Below are positions 26,295-39,600 of a DNA stretch of 64,000 bases, piece by piece. The notes beneath the pieces are model-generated. The model ran no database searches. It saw only the letters and a program-made list of their open reading frames with translations, and was not told the DNA's origin. A program made the position numbers and the translations under genes. This DNA comes from Karalla daura (taxonomy: Eukaryota; Chordata; Actinopteri; Chaetodontiformes; Leiognathidae), in the NCBI GenBank assembly GCA_029224185.1, contig CM055198.1:8745124-8809123 (forward strand), given 5' to 3'. The number at the start of each line of letters is the position of its first letter. Within the stretch, counting starts at the first letter, position 1.

Positions 26295-29200
26295 AGGCAT
26301 TATAACAGTGTTTGAATAATAGAATTGCTTTGCAGAGGAATCACCTGAGCCTTTTGTTTGGCAATAAAGTGCAAAGTAAAGAGTAGCAGCCATCTCTTGT
26401 TGGTTGAACAGACGTGTAATTTGAAGGAGAACACCACACAAGGCTGTGAGGAGGAGGAGGAGGAGGAGGAGGAGGAGGAGGAGGAGGAGGAGGCACAGGT
26501 GGAGGCGGGTGGGAGGACGGGCGGGATGGGGGAAAGAGAGGAATGATTTTCCTGCTGAGGTGATGCGTTTTGTCAAGTACTGTGCAGCGTGGAGAAGTTC
26601 TCAATCAAAGTCATGAGCGCCTCGGCTCTCCAAACCTGACTTGGAGCCGGTTGGTGAAGCGGAGCAGCTCAGCACATTGTGGGTGAATGAGTCTCGCAGT
26701 GGTCAGCACTGCAGTACGACACCCCCCCCACCCCACCCCCCCCCATCCCTCCTCCTGCTCCTCACCCAATCCCTGCCACACCCTCCACCATGCGCGACCC
26801 CCCTCCTACTCCTCCTTATCTGCACAAAACCTCCTCTCAGGTAGCACTGCTGCACAGCTTTCACCGCCCAGCCGGGGCTTTTGCTTCCAGCTCCCTCTTT
26901 CTGCCTCTTAGCAGGTTTATCAACTTTAGATTAAAAAAAAGCTTCAGAAATCCAACAGTCCCTAAAGTCTCAGACTTCCGTCGGGGTGTTCATGTCAAGG
27001 TGGAATGAGCCAATGACGAGAGAGAGAGTGAAAACCTGTCAGGTGCTCTAGATGGGGGAAAGCGGTTGATTCTGAAGCTTTAATGCTGTTGTTGCATTCA
27101 GAGGAGAGTTCAAGGGGCTGACAAGGTTACGAACCGTCATGACGGTTTTCGACCTCAGCTTGCTCTCATTTGACACGATTTTAATTCTCCAGAACTGGCA
27201 ACCTTGGGACATTAAAGCATGCTGCAGTGAACAGGGCCTGTTGAGCCTTCTCAGAGCAGGCAGAACAAGGGAGCTGCTAATGAGCTTAATGATGGTCAAA
27301 GCAGCGTGTCACGCCGTGCCCACAGAATAGTATGAACAACACCTTGCTCTGGGAAGACATGATTCCAACACCTTTGGCCTCTCTCTTCTCATTGTAGTTA
27401 TTTAAATGGTTAAACTGTTTTTGTGCAGATGAGTATTTGGGACGACCGTGCCCACTGGATCAGCCACCGTCACCTCCCAGCAAGGAACCTGGGTTCAGCT
27501 TCTGGGTCAGGACGGCAGGGCTTTCTGTGTGTGTGTAGTTTGCATGTTTTTGATTGGAAACTATAAATTGCAGCTCACTTTGATTGTGAGAGTGAAGGAT
27601 GTGTGTGTCCTATGATGGACTGGAGACCTGTCCAGGGTGTATCCCCTGCCTTCACTCTTGTACCAAGGTACAAAGTGGGTAAGAAGGTGGATATGTATTT
27701 GGGTTGTTCTTTTACACCTGACAACTGATTGAGTTTCCTTACCTCATTTGCTCACATTGCTTTTTTTACTTTAATGTAACAACACAATGTCGTGCAGATG
27801 TTTGTTGCTGTTTTCAGCTCGCTGTTGGAGGAGCTCGATATCAGTGATTCGGAGTTCCAGCACCAAAACCGACATGGGCGTTTTTTCCAGCTCAGTAGCT
27901 TGTAATTACAGTAATTAACAGTATGACACGAATGCAGCACCAGCATAACCGGCGAACCAGCTCTAGCAGGAGTACATCTGAACGTGACGCAGCCATAATT
28001 AATGATATCGATCACACCTAAGCAGCGTCAGTGCTTTGTCAGAGGACCCCAAAGTCATGCAGCAATATGGACGAATCTATTGTCTTTTGTCCCAAACCGT
28101 AAAATCTGTTAGGATTTGAGGCTAAATGGAGATGTCCACACATCATCCACAGTTACCTGCAGGCGGTCAGCGTGTGTCCGTAGGTTGGGTAAGCAGCAGC
28201 TGTGGAGAGTTGTGGCAAATTTCCACCCCAAACATTTTCCAAGGATGCTTGAACTCGTGTTGACTCACAGGTATTTTCGGAGTGCAAAATTGCACCCTGC
28301 TATTTCCTGCAGTCACTGACTCATAACTAAGCTGTCAAGCCAAGGAAGCTCTGTCACGGCAGCCGCCAATCTGCCGTTTTTCTGCACCAAGCAGCCCCTC
28401 AGACTTTTAAGAATTGCAATTAAAACAAGTCAAATGCATCTTGCTTTCTGATGCTTTGCTCTGGGCTTCTCAGGTCAATATTCTGTCGGGGTTGCAGCTT
28501 GAACGTCTATTGTTGAGAACTGTTTATTGGCTTTTTGTTACATTTATGGAAAAAGACTCAGACAAACTCATGCAAGCACAAACACAGAAGTTAAGTTGAT
28601 GCAGAAGTCCTCTGTGGACACTGCAGATGCCTTACTGTCACCCCCAGGCTGTGTAGTATCTGTGTATATGCGCATTCAAGCATCTTTTCTCCAATCGTCC
28701 AAAAACGTTGCAGATCATAAAAATTAATGAACAAGTTTGCCCATCTGGGAACAGATAGAAATGCTAATGAGCTTGATTTCAAAATTTCCATAAACTCAGC
28801 CTTGATTGGCTGCCAGATCATTACTATAAGCACCAGCTTCTTTGGAAGCCAGAGCCTTTGGTTCTGTGGGTGAGCGCGGCGAGAAATCAGTGGCAGCATT
28901 CAGGCTACTGTGAATTAGCCCTGCTTTGCTTTGAACTTGGCTGAATTCAACAGCCCATGGACAGGAAACATACATTTGACAGAAAAAAGCTGTTTAATCC
29001 ACTTTAAGCAGAGATTGGAATTTCTCTAAGTACTTGGACTGAAATAACCTCAAACTGGGGATGTAACGACGAGGTCGCCCCATTAATATTCTGCACAAAA
29101 TGGGCGACTGAGCAGCTTCATGGCCTTTGCTAACTGAGTGGAGCACGCCTGTTATAGTGCGCCGTTCTCTGTGCTTAATGGAGAGGCTTGTTAGGTACCT

Positions 29201-32200
29201 TTTTTTTTTTTTTTTTAAGAGAGAATCCCAGCTTTTCGCTCAGCTCTCGAACTCGTTTTAGCGTCTCCAGACAAAATTGCGTTCCGGGCTGCTGTTTCAT
29301 GCCTGCTGTCTATTAAAGCAGTGGGAGTAATGGCATCCATTTTCACCGGTGTGCATTAACAGCTGTATTTTTGGGGGAGTGCATTCAGGCTTTTCGATTT
29401 TCAACCCATTTAAAACCTGTCAGGAGGTTTTACAGTGGGTAGCATGAGGTGCAGTGTCCCCAAAATGCAGACTATGTATGGGTAACAAAAGAAGAAAAGA
29501 GAAAATTCAGTATTCCTGCTTAGCAGAAAGCCAAAAAATAAGACAGTGCTTCCAGGTTGGTAACCCTAGAGCGGGGAGCTCGTCTGTCCCTATGGTCAAA
29601 TATTAAGCAGCTTTACAGCGTGTACTGCTGGATTAGGGGACTTTGGTGGATTCTGTCGATCTGCTGTGGCCTCCAGTGTTGTCATCCAGTCTTGTTTGCT
29701 GTCCAGTGGCAGATGGATCTCACTTGGAGGGATTGTTTTTCAGCCTAATGGTACACAAGGTTAAATGGGCTTGGCTGTGTAAATGGACTAAAATGTAAAC
29801 TTGCAGAAATACACACTCACCCAGTTGTTGTCAGTCTGTCCCATGCTGTTGTAATGGACTGTCTGTGGCAGCAATTAAAGCAATTTGATGTTGTTTGAAA
29901 GTACTTTTAATGGTTGGGTTCATTTGTCCGTGGATGGGTTTGCTTGGCCCATTTTGGACCAGTCTGATATTCATCCAGTGTATGGATCAGAACAATTTTG
30001 TCCAAGTGCGTTCTCATGATTACTGCAACATTGTTGGCTTTTGGCTCATGATAGTGCCTGCAGGTTTTTCTCATACAGTGGAAGAAAATGAAATTTAATC
30101 AGGTGTTTTCTAATCAGTTTCTTCTTTGATCTGTGTTAATAAAAAGTGCGTGTAGCGCTTAATCAGGTGTTTTCTAATCAGTTTCTTCTTTGATCTGTGT
30201 TAATAAAAAGTGCGTGTAGCGCTTTTATCGTCACAGAAGTCCCCTTTGTCTGAATTGACATTTTTTTTTAACAAATTATTTTCAAATTAAAAGCTTTAAA
30301 GGCGTCTTTAAGCGGCTGAAGCAATTACGCTGCTGCGGCTGTGAAGCGATCACATGAAAACTCGCTATAATGCTATTTGCATATTCATTATGTGCGTGTT
30401 GATTCATATCAGGATCAGTTTCCCCTGTGAGTCTAATCAACAAACGCTCCATCAAGCTACACAGTCTTTATCAACAGCACCGAAGATATGATTGGCAATT
30501 TACGACCGCCGTGTCATAAATCACTGGGAGCGTGCGGCGAAACTATTACACGCTGGCCTGGGTAAGTGAGTGGAATGAAAACAGTTCTTGTGTTGCGAGT
30601 GTGGCCGTTGTCTGATTGTTATGCGGCCATAAATTCACTGGCTGCGTGCGCAGGGTTGACGGGCCCCTGCTCCTCAGCCACCGCAGTCGAGATGTAAAGC
30701 AGATCGATAAAATAAATTGACATCTTTATTAGGGATGTGGCTCCGCTGAAGTGCTCTGGAAGGTGTTTACCGAGCTCTTTTCGTCCCGCGGCTGATGGAT
30801 GAGTGGCTCCCGGATTGGAATTTAAAAAAATAAAATGAATAGAAATAAGCAAAGCGCTGAAAGGATTGGGGAGGCGGATCGGGCGGTATCACCACAGATC
30901 GGCCTGGATCGTTCGCTGGCGTCTGCGTCACTTTTGTGAATGACACGTTGTGAGCGTGCGTGCCGGGCGATTCACCTCCAGAGACAAGTGGGCGAGGAGG
31001 GGCCGAATCAGCAGCACGCTACCTGCTGCACGCTGCATATTTACCACCCACAGGATCATTACAGCACGACCCTCCCGAAGCACTGCCGAAGCTGAAAATT
31101 ACACTGCGGGGTCCATGGAGGCTCCGCCTGGAAAATAGGAGGAGCGAGGAGGTTACAGGTTTTTAACTGCAGCCTTCCCGGCTCAGACGTGCGTACAAGA
31201 GGAAAATTCCGGGCGGAGGAACACAAATACAGAGCTCATAACTTTCATTCCCTCAGTTGTTATTGTCAATGTGCGCTTGGAAAGTTGGTAAACGATGTTT
31301 CTACTGTCAGTTTTACATTTGCAGGAAGTACAGTTGGGATCGTGTTTTGCCACAGCAGTGGATAGGATGCGATGTTACATGTGTCTTGCACGTGAAAATA
31401 ATTACGCGTATGTTGTCGTATCAGCTGCCTGCTCTCACATCTCCGACAGCATCCGCAAGCGCTTTCAAGATGGCTCTTTCAAGATTTGAAAGAGCAGCGT
31501 TTCAGGCTTTACTCCTCCGTCGAGACGTCAGGAAGTCGGCAGCTGAACTGTAGAGCGTGACTGTAAGATCTTCTGGAGGATATCGAGGCCAGAACCATAA
31601 AGACAATTTTCTGCTCCGCTCCTCGGACTCTCTGACAGCAGCGACCTGACATGTGAGTGCGGAGCAGCTGGCGAGGCCCCTGGACCAGGTCGACATTGCA
31701 GCTGAACCGTGGAGCTCTTTGCTTTTCCAGTTTGGACCTTTCATTCAGCCATTAATTAACTGTACCTGTCTGTGTTGATGCCAGTGTGGTAGAGGCCTTA
31801 ATTCATTCTCTCCTAAGTTCAGGTTTGTTTAGCATACTTTAGAGTCCATGTCAGATGAAACACTTTAACATGTAGTTGGGTCTAATTTATGAATCACTCG
31901 GTCAGATCAACTATAATAATAATAATGCTGGATGCATTTTAATGTTTGAATGCTTTAATACCTAGAACTGATGTCAGTTGGTTTAGTTGGTTTGTGCCGT
32001 TTTAAAGTTTGGTTAAAAAGTTTAAATTTCGTTCATTTTTTTACAGACATGTACACTGTGCTCTTCCCATATGGGCTAAATTGAGCCTAGCTGCTGTGCA
32101 CTTTTCCAAAGCAGCTCAAGTGGAAAAGAAAAACTGCTGCTCAGAGTTAACATGGCATCTCTTTTGACGTGAGAGTAATGGACAAAGACTGGGACAAACT

Positions 32201-35200
32201 GGCTGTGTGGATATTCTTTGTCTTTTTTTCCCTTTGGCAGAGGCGAGAAGAAAGACTTAAATCATGATGGTTAGTGTCTGTCATCGCATCTCAACGGGAA
32301 CTGACCTGCCTCCTGCACGCACAGTAGAACCTTATGCCGCTGCTGCTGCTTCTGGACTTTGATGCCAGAATAGGAACACGGCCCTGGATCTGTTCCCAGT
32401 GAACAATAGGACACGGCAACAGTGAAACAAACAAAATAAGATGGGCTCATCTCTTGTGCCTAATGAACACAAACTCAGTGAAACTTCATGAATTGTGCAG
32501 GATGCTCGTGTCCCCCGGGGTCTCGTTTCTTATCATCAGCCTCCCCTTCAAAGCGGCTCTGTCACAAAACGCTCGACACATGCCCTCTGCGGGTGTCACT
32601 GGAAATGCACTGCAGCTTTTGAGGAACCGCTTTAAAAGGCAGCGCTTCAGAGCCCCATTTAAACATGAGAGGAAGCACTGAGCCGAGTAGTGTTCGATAT
32701 TCTGATTAATACGCCTTATCGGCCCAGAAAGAACAGATTTGGAAACGATTTGGAGCAGCCGGTCTGACGGTTTCCAGCAGCTTTTTAGCAGCTTTCGCCG
32801 TTCCCTCGTCACAGAAATCTGTTGAAGTGAAACCTTGATGTTCTGCTGGAAGACTAACTTCATAGTCCCTCTCCCACACTTGAAGAAGAGAAAGAAGACG
32901 AGGCGGTTTGGCCTTATGTTCTTTCTGCTTGAATTGTCAGTGGCCTACTTCTGCTTTTTTAAATTCTTAATGGCCATTGAGTGTGGCAGGGTGCTCTTGG
33001 ACTCTGCAAGCTGCCAAGTCTTAAAATAACCCCAGAAACAAATGAGCAAAGAAAATTATTTTCAATATTATGCCCTTCATTTCTGATAGTGCTAAGCTTT
33101 ATACTTCCCCGGGGGCGTTTCACGAATCCTCCGGACGTGGAGAAAGAAGCGACTGCTTGATCCGCCATCCAGACGACGTCTTGGTCCCGATTCCTCACGT
33201 TATTACCACATCAAACACCTGGCTCGCTCCCCTCCCCAGGGGCCGATCTGCGGTATATGTTTCTATCCCGTGGTCTCTGTTGGGACGGCGTGAGCCGAGG
33301 ACAGACTCATCACTCCTCATAATTAGGGTCTTAATTTGAACACCTTGCTCTTTTAAGTTCATTTGCAAAGCTACTCTCCTGCTGCTTGGCCCACTAAAGC
33401 AGACTGGAGCATTATCTGGGTCGCCTGGTTGCGTAGCCAGTGCCGGCTGTGTCACGTGGACCTCCTACCCCCCCCCACCCCCCACCCCCCCACCCCCCCA
33501 CCCCCACCCCTGCAGCTGATGGGCTCCTGGCGCCGGATGGCAGCACCGGAGTCGCCCGCCAACAAGCTGGCCCGTCTCTAAACAGCCTCGCCGGGGTCTT
33601 AGCTCTCGTGCCCAAAATGGTCAGTGTTGCGGAGCCAGATGAAGGCGAACTGAACCGACGGCAAAACATCACTCGTCGCATTATGCCAGCAATGCTTATG
33701 AATCAGTTATTACAGATTAGCAAACTAAGAAGCTTTTGGGATTAACAATATGGATTTTTTTTTTCTCATTCAAATCTGCCACAAATAGCGATGCTTCAAC
33801 GTCCCACGCAGCCGTCACACTGGAAGTACGGAAAAACAACAGGTATATTGTTGCCAGAGCAGTCCCTCCTCCAGGTTCTCCAGGACCTTTTGTCCTAGTC
33901 ACATTTGTCTCAGTCTTTTACATCAATCTGAGCTCCCCTCGGGACACGATTTCACTAAAAGATGAGCTGGCACTTCATCCTCAGCATAAGCTCAGGAAAA
34001 AAGTGAGTAAGAAGTTGGGATTGCGTGTCAAGAACGAACAAGGAAAACAAAAGCGTTGAGAATGTACCTCATTTATAAAGGCCCAATGATGTTTATCCGC
34101 ATTTTAGTTTCTTTTCAATTGCAAAAGTATGTGTTGGGAGGTTTAAATCATTCCCCTAGTTTACTTTAAGTTACTCCCCTAGCTCTTGAAATGTCATTCT
34201 TATCTAATAAGATCAAGTTGATCTATAACAGTAACAGTAATTTCAGCCTCTCTCTTAAAGCCAATCTTTCTGCAAACACATTGAACCGGCACGTTGTCGT
34301 TAGGGGAGGTGTACAGGCTCTCTGCAGGCTTGCCTCGGACCGATCCTGTGCAGCTGCTTTCATCGGCGAACTGCCTTTAATCTAACTTGGAGGGGCAAAA
34401 AAAATGAGCATATATCTCTCAGGAGATCAGACCAACTCTGGGGTCTTTAGAGCGCGGAGGAGTCCTGCTGCGAGAACAAGTGTTGCCATCCCACCTCATC
34501 GGCATCTTTATTGTGACTGAACATCTCCTCGCTCTCGCCTCCTGATTTAATCAGTTTCCGTGGGAGAAACAGGAGGAGCGCTCAGACCGGCCTCGCGGCT
34601 TCTGTGAGATCAGCTGGCTGATCACAGGGAACTCCCTCATCTTTTTACGGGCCCCGCTGGTTAGTTTGTTGCTGCTCCATCCCCAATCCCAAAGCGGGGA
34701 AACCAATCCCCGGAGATTGGCGACACCCACACTAATGAAAGGAGCGCAGAAAAATGTAATCTCACCAATTTCAAGGCTCATTAAGTTGTGCAACAGAAGG
34801 GAGTGCGAGAGAATAATTTGGGAGCCGTAATGTGTTTCTTCCCCTCTCCCGTTTTCTGTCCCTCGCCTGCTTTTCTCAGTGGAAATTCCTGTGAATCAAA
34901 GTGTTTTCTCCTTTGCAACCCATCACCCGCTGTATTAAGATGAAAACAAATTTCTTTTTTTTTTTCTTACTCCGGAGGTTGTTTTGCGGCTTTGTGCTTT
35001 CAGGTTTTTCTGGGGCACGGAGGCATTAGCGCTTCTTGGCTCGGTGTCGACCACATTACGGGAGCACGGGGCTTTGCAACTGCGCTGCAACGCAAAACAG
35101 AAAGTTGGTGAGTCGGGGAGAACGGTTCGATCGCAGGTTTCGCGAGGATGTGGAACTTTGGACGTGCGACAGCTGGCCTCCTTATTCGCTCGATTTGTAA

Positions 35201-36593
35201 TTTCGCTGAAAACGCTGCTCCTGGCCCGAAAAGCAGAGAGGGTCGGGGGCATAAACGAGGAGTTTGGGGTTCGTCGGTGCCACATCGACACCTCAGAGGA
35301 AACAGGAAGTGCGGATCACCAAACAGACCGTCTGAGAGGAGGAGGTGACACCGTCCCATCTCGTCTGACTTGTGAACGATACCAACCTGCCCCCGTCTCA
35401 GCGTCGTTCCCACACCCCCACTCAGCATGAGGGATTAACTGCAGCCCTTGTTTTTTTTTTTTTTTCTGAACAAAAATGGCTTTGTTTCTGTAGAACCCCC
35501 GGTGGGCGTTTTCTCCCGAGCAGACTGTGGAAAGCACAAGCGCAAATGTTTCGAGGTTTAATGAGAGAGATGAGACCGAGCGAACGGCGCCGCTGAGGAG
35601 TGGAGTGCTCTCGTCTCAGTGCAGAGGTGGATGTTGGCACAAGGCACAATCTGATCCCATCAAGCAAACGATGTCCCCGGAACGACTGATTAACTTGTTT
35701 GTCCCGGTTCGACTTCATAACCAACCAATTAGCAGCACCTCGTGCATGCAGATAATTGCCCAAAAGGAAAAAAAAAAGAGCAAATAAACGAGAATTTAAC
35801 TCAAACAGCAACTGAAACATTGGCGGCAAACTTCTTTTTATCATTAACATTAGCACTTGTTCTGTTACATCTATTAGTCCATACTGTATTTATTGTCATA
35901 TATATATATATTTAGACATGTAAGCTCCATGCAGAAAGGTCCTGAGCAATTCTCACTGTGAGCCCTCAGTTTCTAGCACCACATAGCTGCACTCCCTATC
36001 GTACTATAATGTTTTATTTTTTTCCCCGCATATTTCTCAGTAGCAGCGCAGAGCGACTAGGCTCCGTGGGGGGATCAATGTATATATATAGAAATTTCCA
36101 CAAACCAAAAAAAGTCCTTATCCAAGCAAAGCTTAAGGCAGCAGTAGCTCTTTGAATCGCACATACTGTACGTTTCCCTTTGTCAGCGATCGTCTGTCTC
36201 TGACTGCGCTGGCAGTTTAGATACGTTTCAATCTGCGTTTCGCTTCGATTGTGTGCGTGGCTTACGAAAAGGCCTTGTGTTGTAATTACTGTGGTCAAAC
36301 TGCTGTCGGTTAAGAGAAAATGTCCCCAAAGAAAATCGGTGATTACGTTTCATGGTAATTAGCGACCTCTGCGCTGCGGCGCAATAAGAGCTCGCCCACT
36401 TCCTCCTCACTTTCAGCCAGATGTGAACTGGTTTCCCAACACAGGAGGAAAGGAAAAAAAAAATCCCAAAAAATCTGCACTCGGAGTTATTGACCCAGCG
36501 CTGATTTGGCAGTGTTTCAGCGTGCCCTGTAGCCTCTATGACAGTATGGTTTATGTAACTGCCAATGGAGCTCATCAGATGAGTGGTCTGTAG

Positions 36594-36636
<43 letters not shown>

Positions 36637-39600
36637 AAACACTCGTAGTAACGAGCGCGCACTCACGCACTCTGGCGCCCCACACCCACCTCCTGCACAG
36701 CGAGGACGAGCGGGCTGACTTCTGAAGAGCTGAGGAGGCAGGAGGAGAGCGAGGTTGGGAGATCAAAAGGGAAACCGTGTTTCACCGTGCAGCCTCTCAG
36801 CAGAGCAGCATCCTCCGCTGCTGCCGCTGCTGCTGCTGGAAACCGGCCGCCTTTGTCTCCATGCACCTCCTCACGTCAGCGCTAAATTAAAGCTACTGCC
36901 GGGTCTCTACGCACCAGTGCTACCGAGACAGTTAATCAAGACACATGGGGCACGGTGTTCGTAGCTGTAGAGCTAGCGGCTCTCAGATCTTTGTATCTAC
37001 GGTCGTATTGGAGGTGGAGGGTGTACATGAGTGGATATTAACAAAGCAGTCCATTCGGATCCATTGAACAGAGACAAAACCAACTGTAGTGGTCACCGAA
37101 TCGTAAAACTTAACATCCGCTCAAACAGTACTCGTCCAAACACTTATTAATGTGATTGTCGCAAAGAAATAATGAATTCGCCAAAAAGGCTCGTTGCAAA
37201 GAAGCAGCTTGGCTCCGCTTCCATCCGTTCCTCTAATAACCGGGTTTGGCATGGAGTGAGTGAAATAGAGGCTGGCTCTGCAGAGAGGAGGACGCTTTAA
37301 ATGATTCTCTCTGAAAAGCTCCTCACTCCCTCTCCCGCAATGTATGTCCAATCAGAGATAGGGGGCAAAAAAAAATCATATTTACATTTCTCTGAGTTGC
37401 AAATGTGCTTACAGTTGATGCACACTGAGTCCTCTCTGATTCTGCTTGACTCGCCCTGTTCGTAAGGGAGCGAATGTGTTCATGCCTATATATACAGTAT
37501 GCATGGGCATGTATATGCACTTGCTTGTATGTGTGTGTGTGTTTTCTCCTTGAAGTATCCTAATTGAAAGCCTGGAGGCTCTGATTCTGATGAAGCCACT
37601 GTGGAGTTTGCAGGCAGTATGCTACAGAGGCTCTGCTGTTTGTTGTGTGTGTGTGTGTGTTTGTGTGTGTTTGTGTGTACATTTCACCCAAAGGCTCACA
37701 AAAACACACACATCAAAACACTGTTTGTTGACCTTGTGTCCCTCTGAGGCTGTTAATGATTAATGAGAGGCACAATATGTATCTCTCTGCGCTCCGTCTC
37801 CCTCGTCAGCCGCGTCGTGGAATTACCGTATTTCCTCTCCCGCTCCGCTGCTCTCCCCTTCTCCCGGCCGTCCCGATGTGTTCGCAGGTGTGCCGGTCCG
37901 CGCGTGCCGCGTGAGATTACCTGCAGAGCGAGGATAGCCCCCCCTCCTCCCCTCCCGCCCCCTCCCCCCGCAGTAATCTTCACTCATCGAGCCGCTGTTA
38001 TTGCAATTTACTCCTGGCTCGGGCCCCGGAGCCGCTGGGCTGTAATGGTGCCTCCCCCCCAGCGCCGGCCTCGGGAGTGAGATAGCTGCTCATCACGCCT
38101 GCACTGGGCTCGTCACGCTCGCCGCAAACAGAATGACCTCAAGTCACGTCTCGTATTGCAGGCGCGTCGTAACCCCGCAGAGTGGAGCGCCGGTCTGTGT
38201 TGTTTCCTTGAGGCGATGCACAGGTTCAGCCTCTCCTCTGCCTCTGTGTACGTTAAATATACAACAATCAGGCGACAAATCAGGCGAGGACGGCGACTCA
38301 GGTGTGAATCTCTCCACGATCGAGCTTTGTGTTTTCTTCCTCCAGGCCCGTGGGCACGTTGAAGCTGCAGCTGTGGCGAGGCAGCCCGTGCAGCTGGTGT
38401 TTCGCGTGCGATTCGATCTCCGTCCCTGCGCAGCTGCGCGGGAGCGTTACTTCGTACCAGAGGAGCCCAAGGCCGGCTTTGTTTGCGAGAGGACGCTGGT
38501 GCGGCACAGCGCGGACCAAACGCTTTTTGGGAGCGCTGTGAGGGAGCAGCCTCCAGTTCATTTCATGGCCATTACAAGAGGCTGATGGAGAGACTCAGCT
38601 CCCCTCTTTGAACTGGGATTAGTGACAGGGAAGAACAAAACTGTGCTCTTATCTGGCTGTGATATTTGTTCGGAGCCGTGGGGGGGTTGGGGGGTGGTTG
38701 GGGGGGGGTAGCTCAGCGGTGCGACTGTAATGTTAAACGGCACAAAGCAAAGGCGATAAGTCGCTTCGAGTCGCGGTTTTATGCTGACAGACAAACGAAA
38801 CCGGAGCACAGGTATAGTCCCGATTAGCCTGACAGGTAAACACAAACTGCAGTATTCTGCGCACATACCTCACAAGCTTTCATTTTTTTCTCTATTTTTT
38901 ACATAATTCAGAATCGCATCAAAGACGAGACTCAAATTAGAAGATTTCTTCCCAAAAGGCTCGGGTGTGTTGTGCTCCGAGCTTGCAAGGATGCTCCGAC
39001 GCGCCGGCCGCCCATCCCTCAAACAGCATCAAAGCACGGCACACGCTGTTTGAAATTCATTGAAAGCGTTGGATTAATAATGCAGAAAGAGGAGCTCAGA
39101 AAAGAGGACACGTAGCACGATGCCTTCTTGACTCCTCAGCTATTAAAGCATGGAAGCCCTTCTGACGTGACCAAATGAGAAACCTTTGAATGAGCGGGGG
39201 AAATAGCTGTGGAAAGGTTGCGGCGACAGTGGCTCGAGCTTAAATCCCCCCGGGAGGCAGCCAGAAACACGCCACCTTAAATGAAACCATTTCCCCGTCT
39301 GTTTCCTTACTGCGCCTTCTCCCGCACGCTTTCATCCCGAATCTCCCCGATACGGCATGAAAAGAGAAAATCAATCTGTGTGAAATGCTTAATTGAAATA
39401 CAATACAATGATTATGAGGATGCATTTTATCAATACTGCAATTTTCCTTTCCAGGCTTTTGCTGAGTGCTTTGCAGCAAATACATATAGGTCCCCATATA
39501 GTAAGATTATATAGTCCTATAGTAAAAGTTGAAGAAAACAGAGACATCAAAATATCAAACGACTATTTACGTCTTTGTCTGAACATGAAGTTTTGACTGC

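Noticed and set aside
34984..35430. 148-codon open frame on the + strand in intron 1, with overlapping 142- and 118-codon frames on the other strand
   Set aside because: Overlapping long frames on both strands are typical of GC-rich non-coding sequence. None shows a family motif.
38133..38585. 150-codon open frame on the + strand in intron 1
   Set aside because: No domain, no Kozak support, and an overlapping frame on the opposite strand; GC-rich composition explains it.
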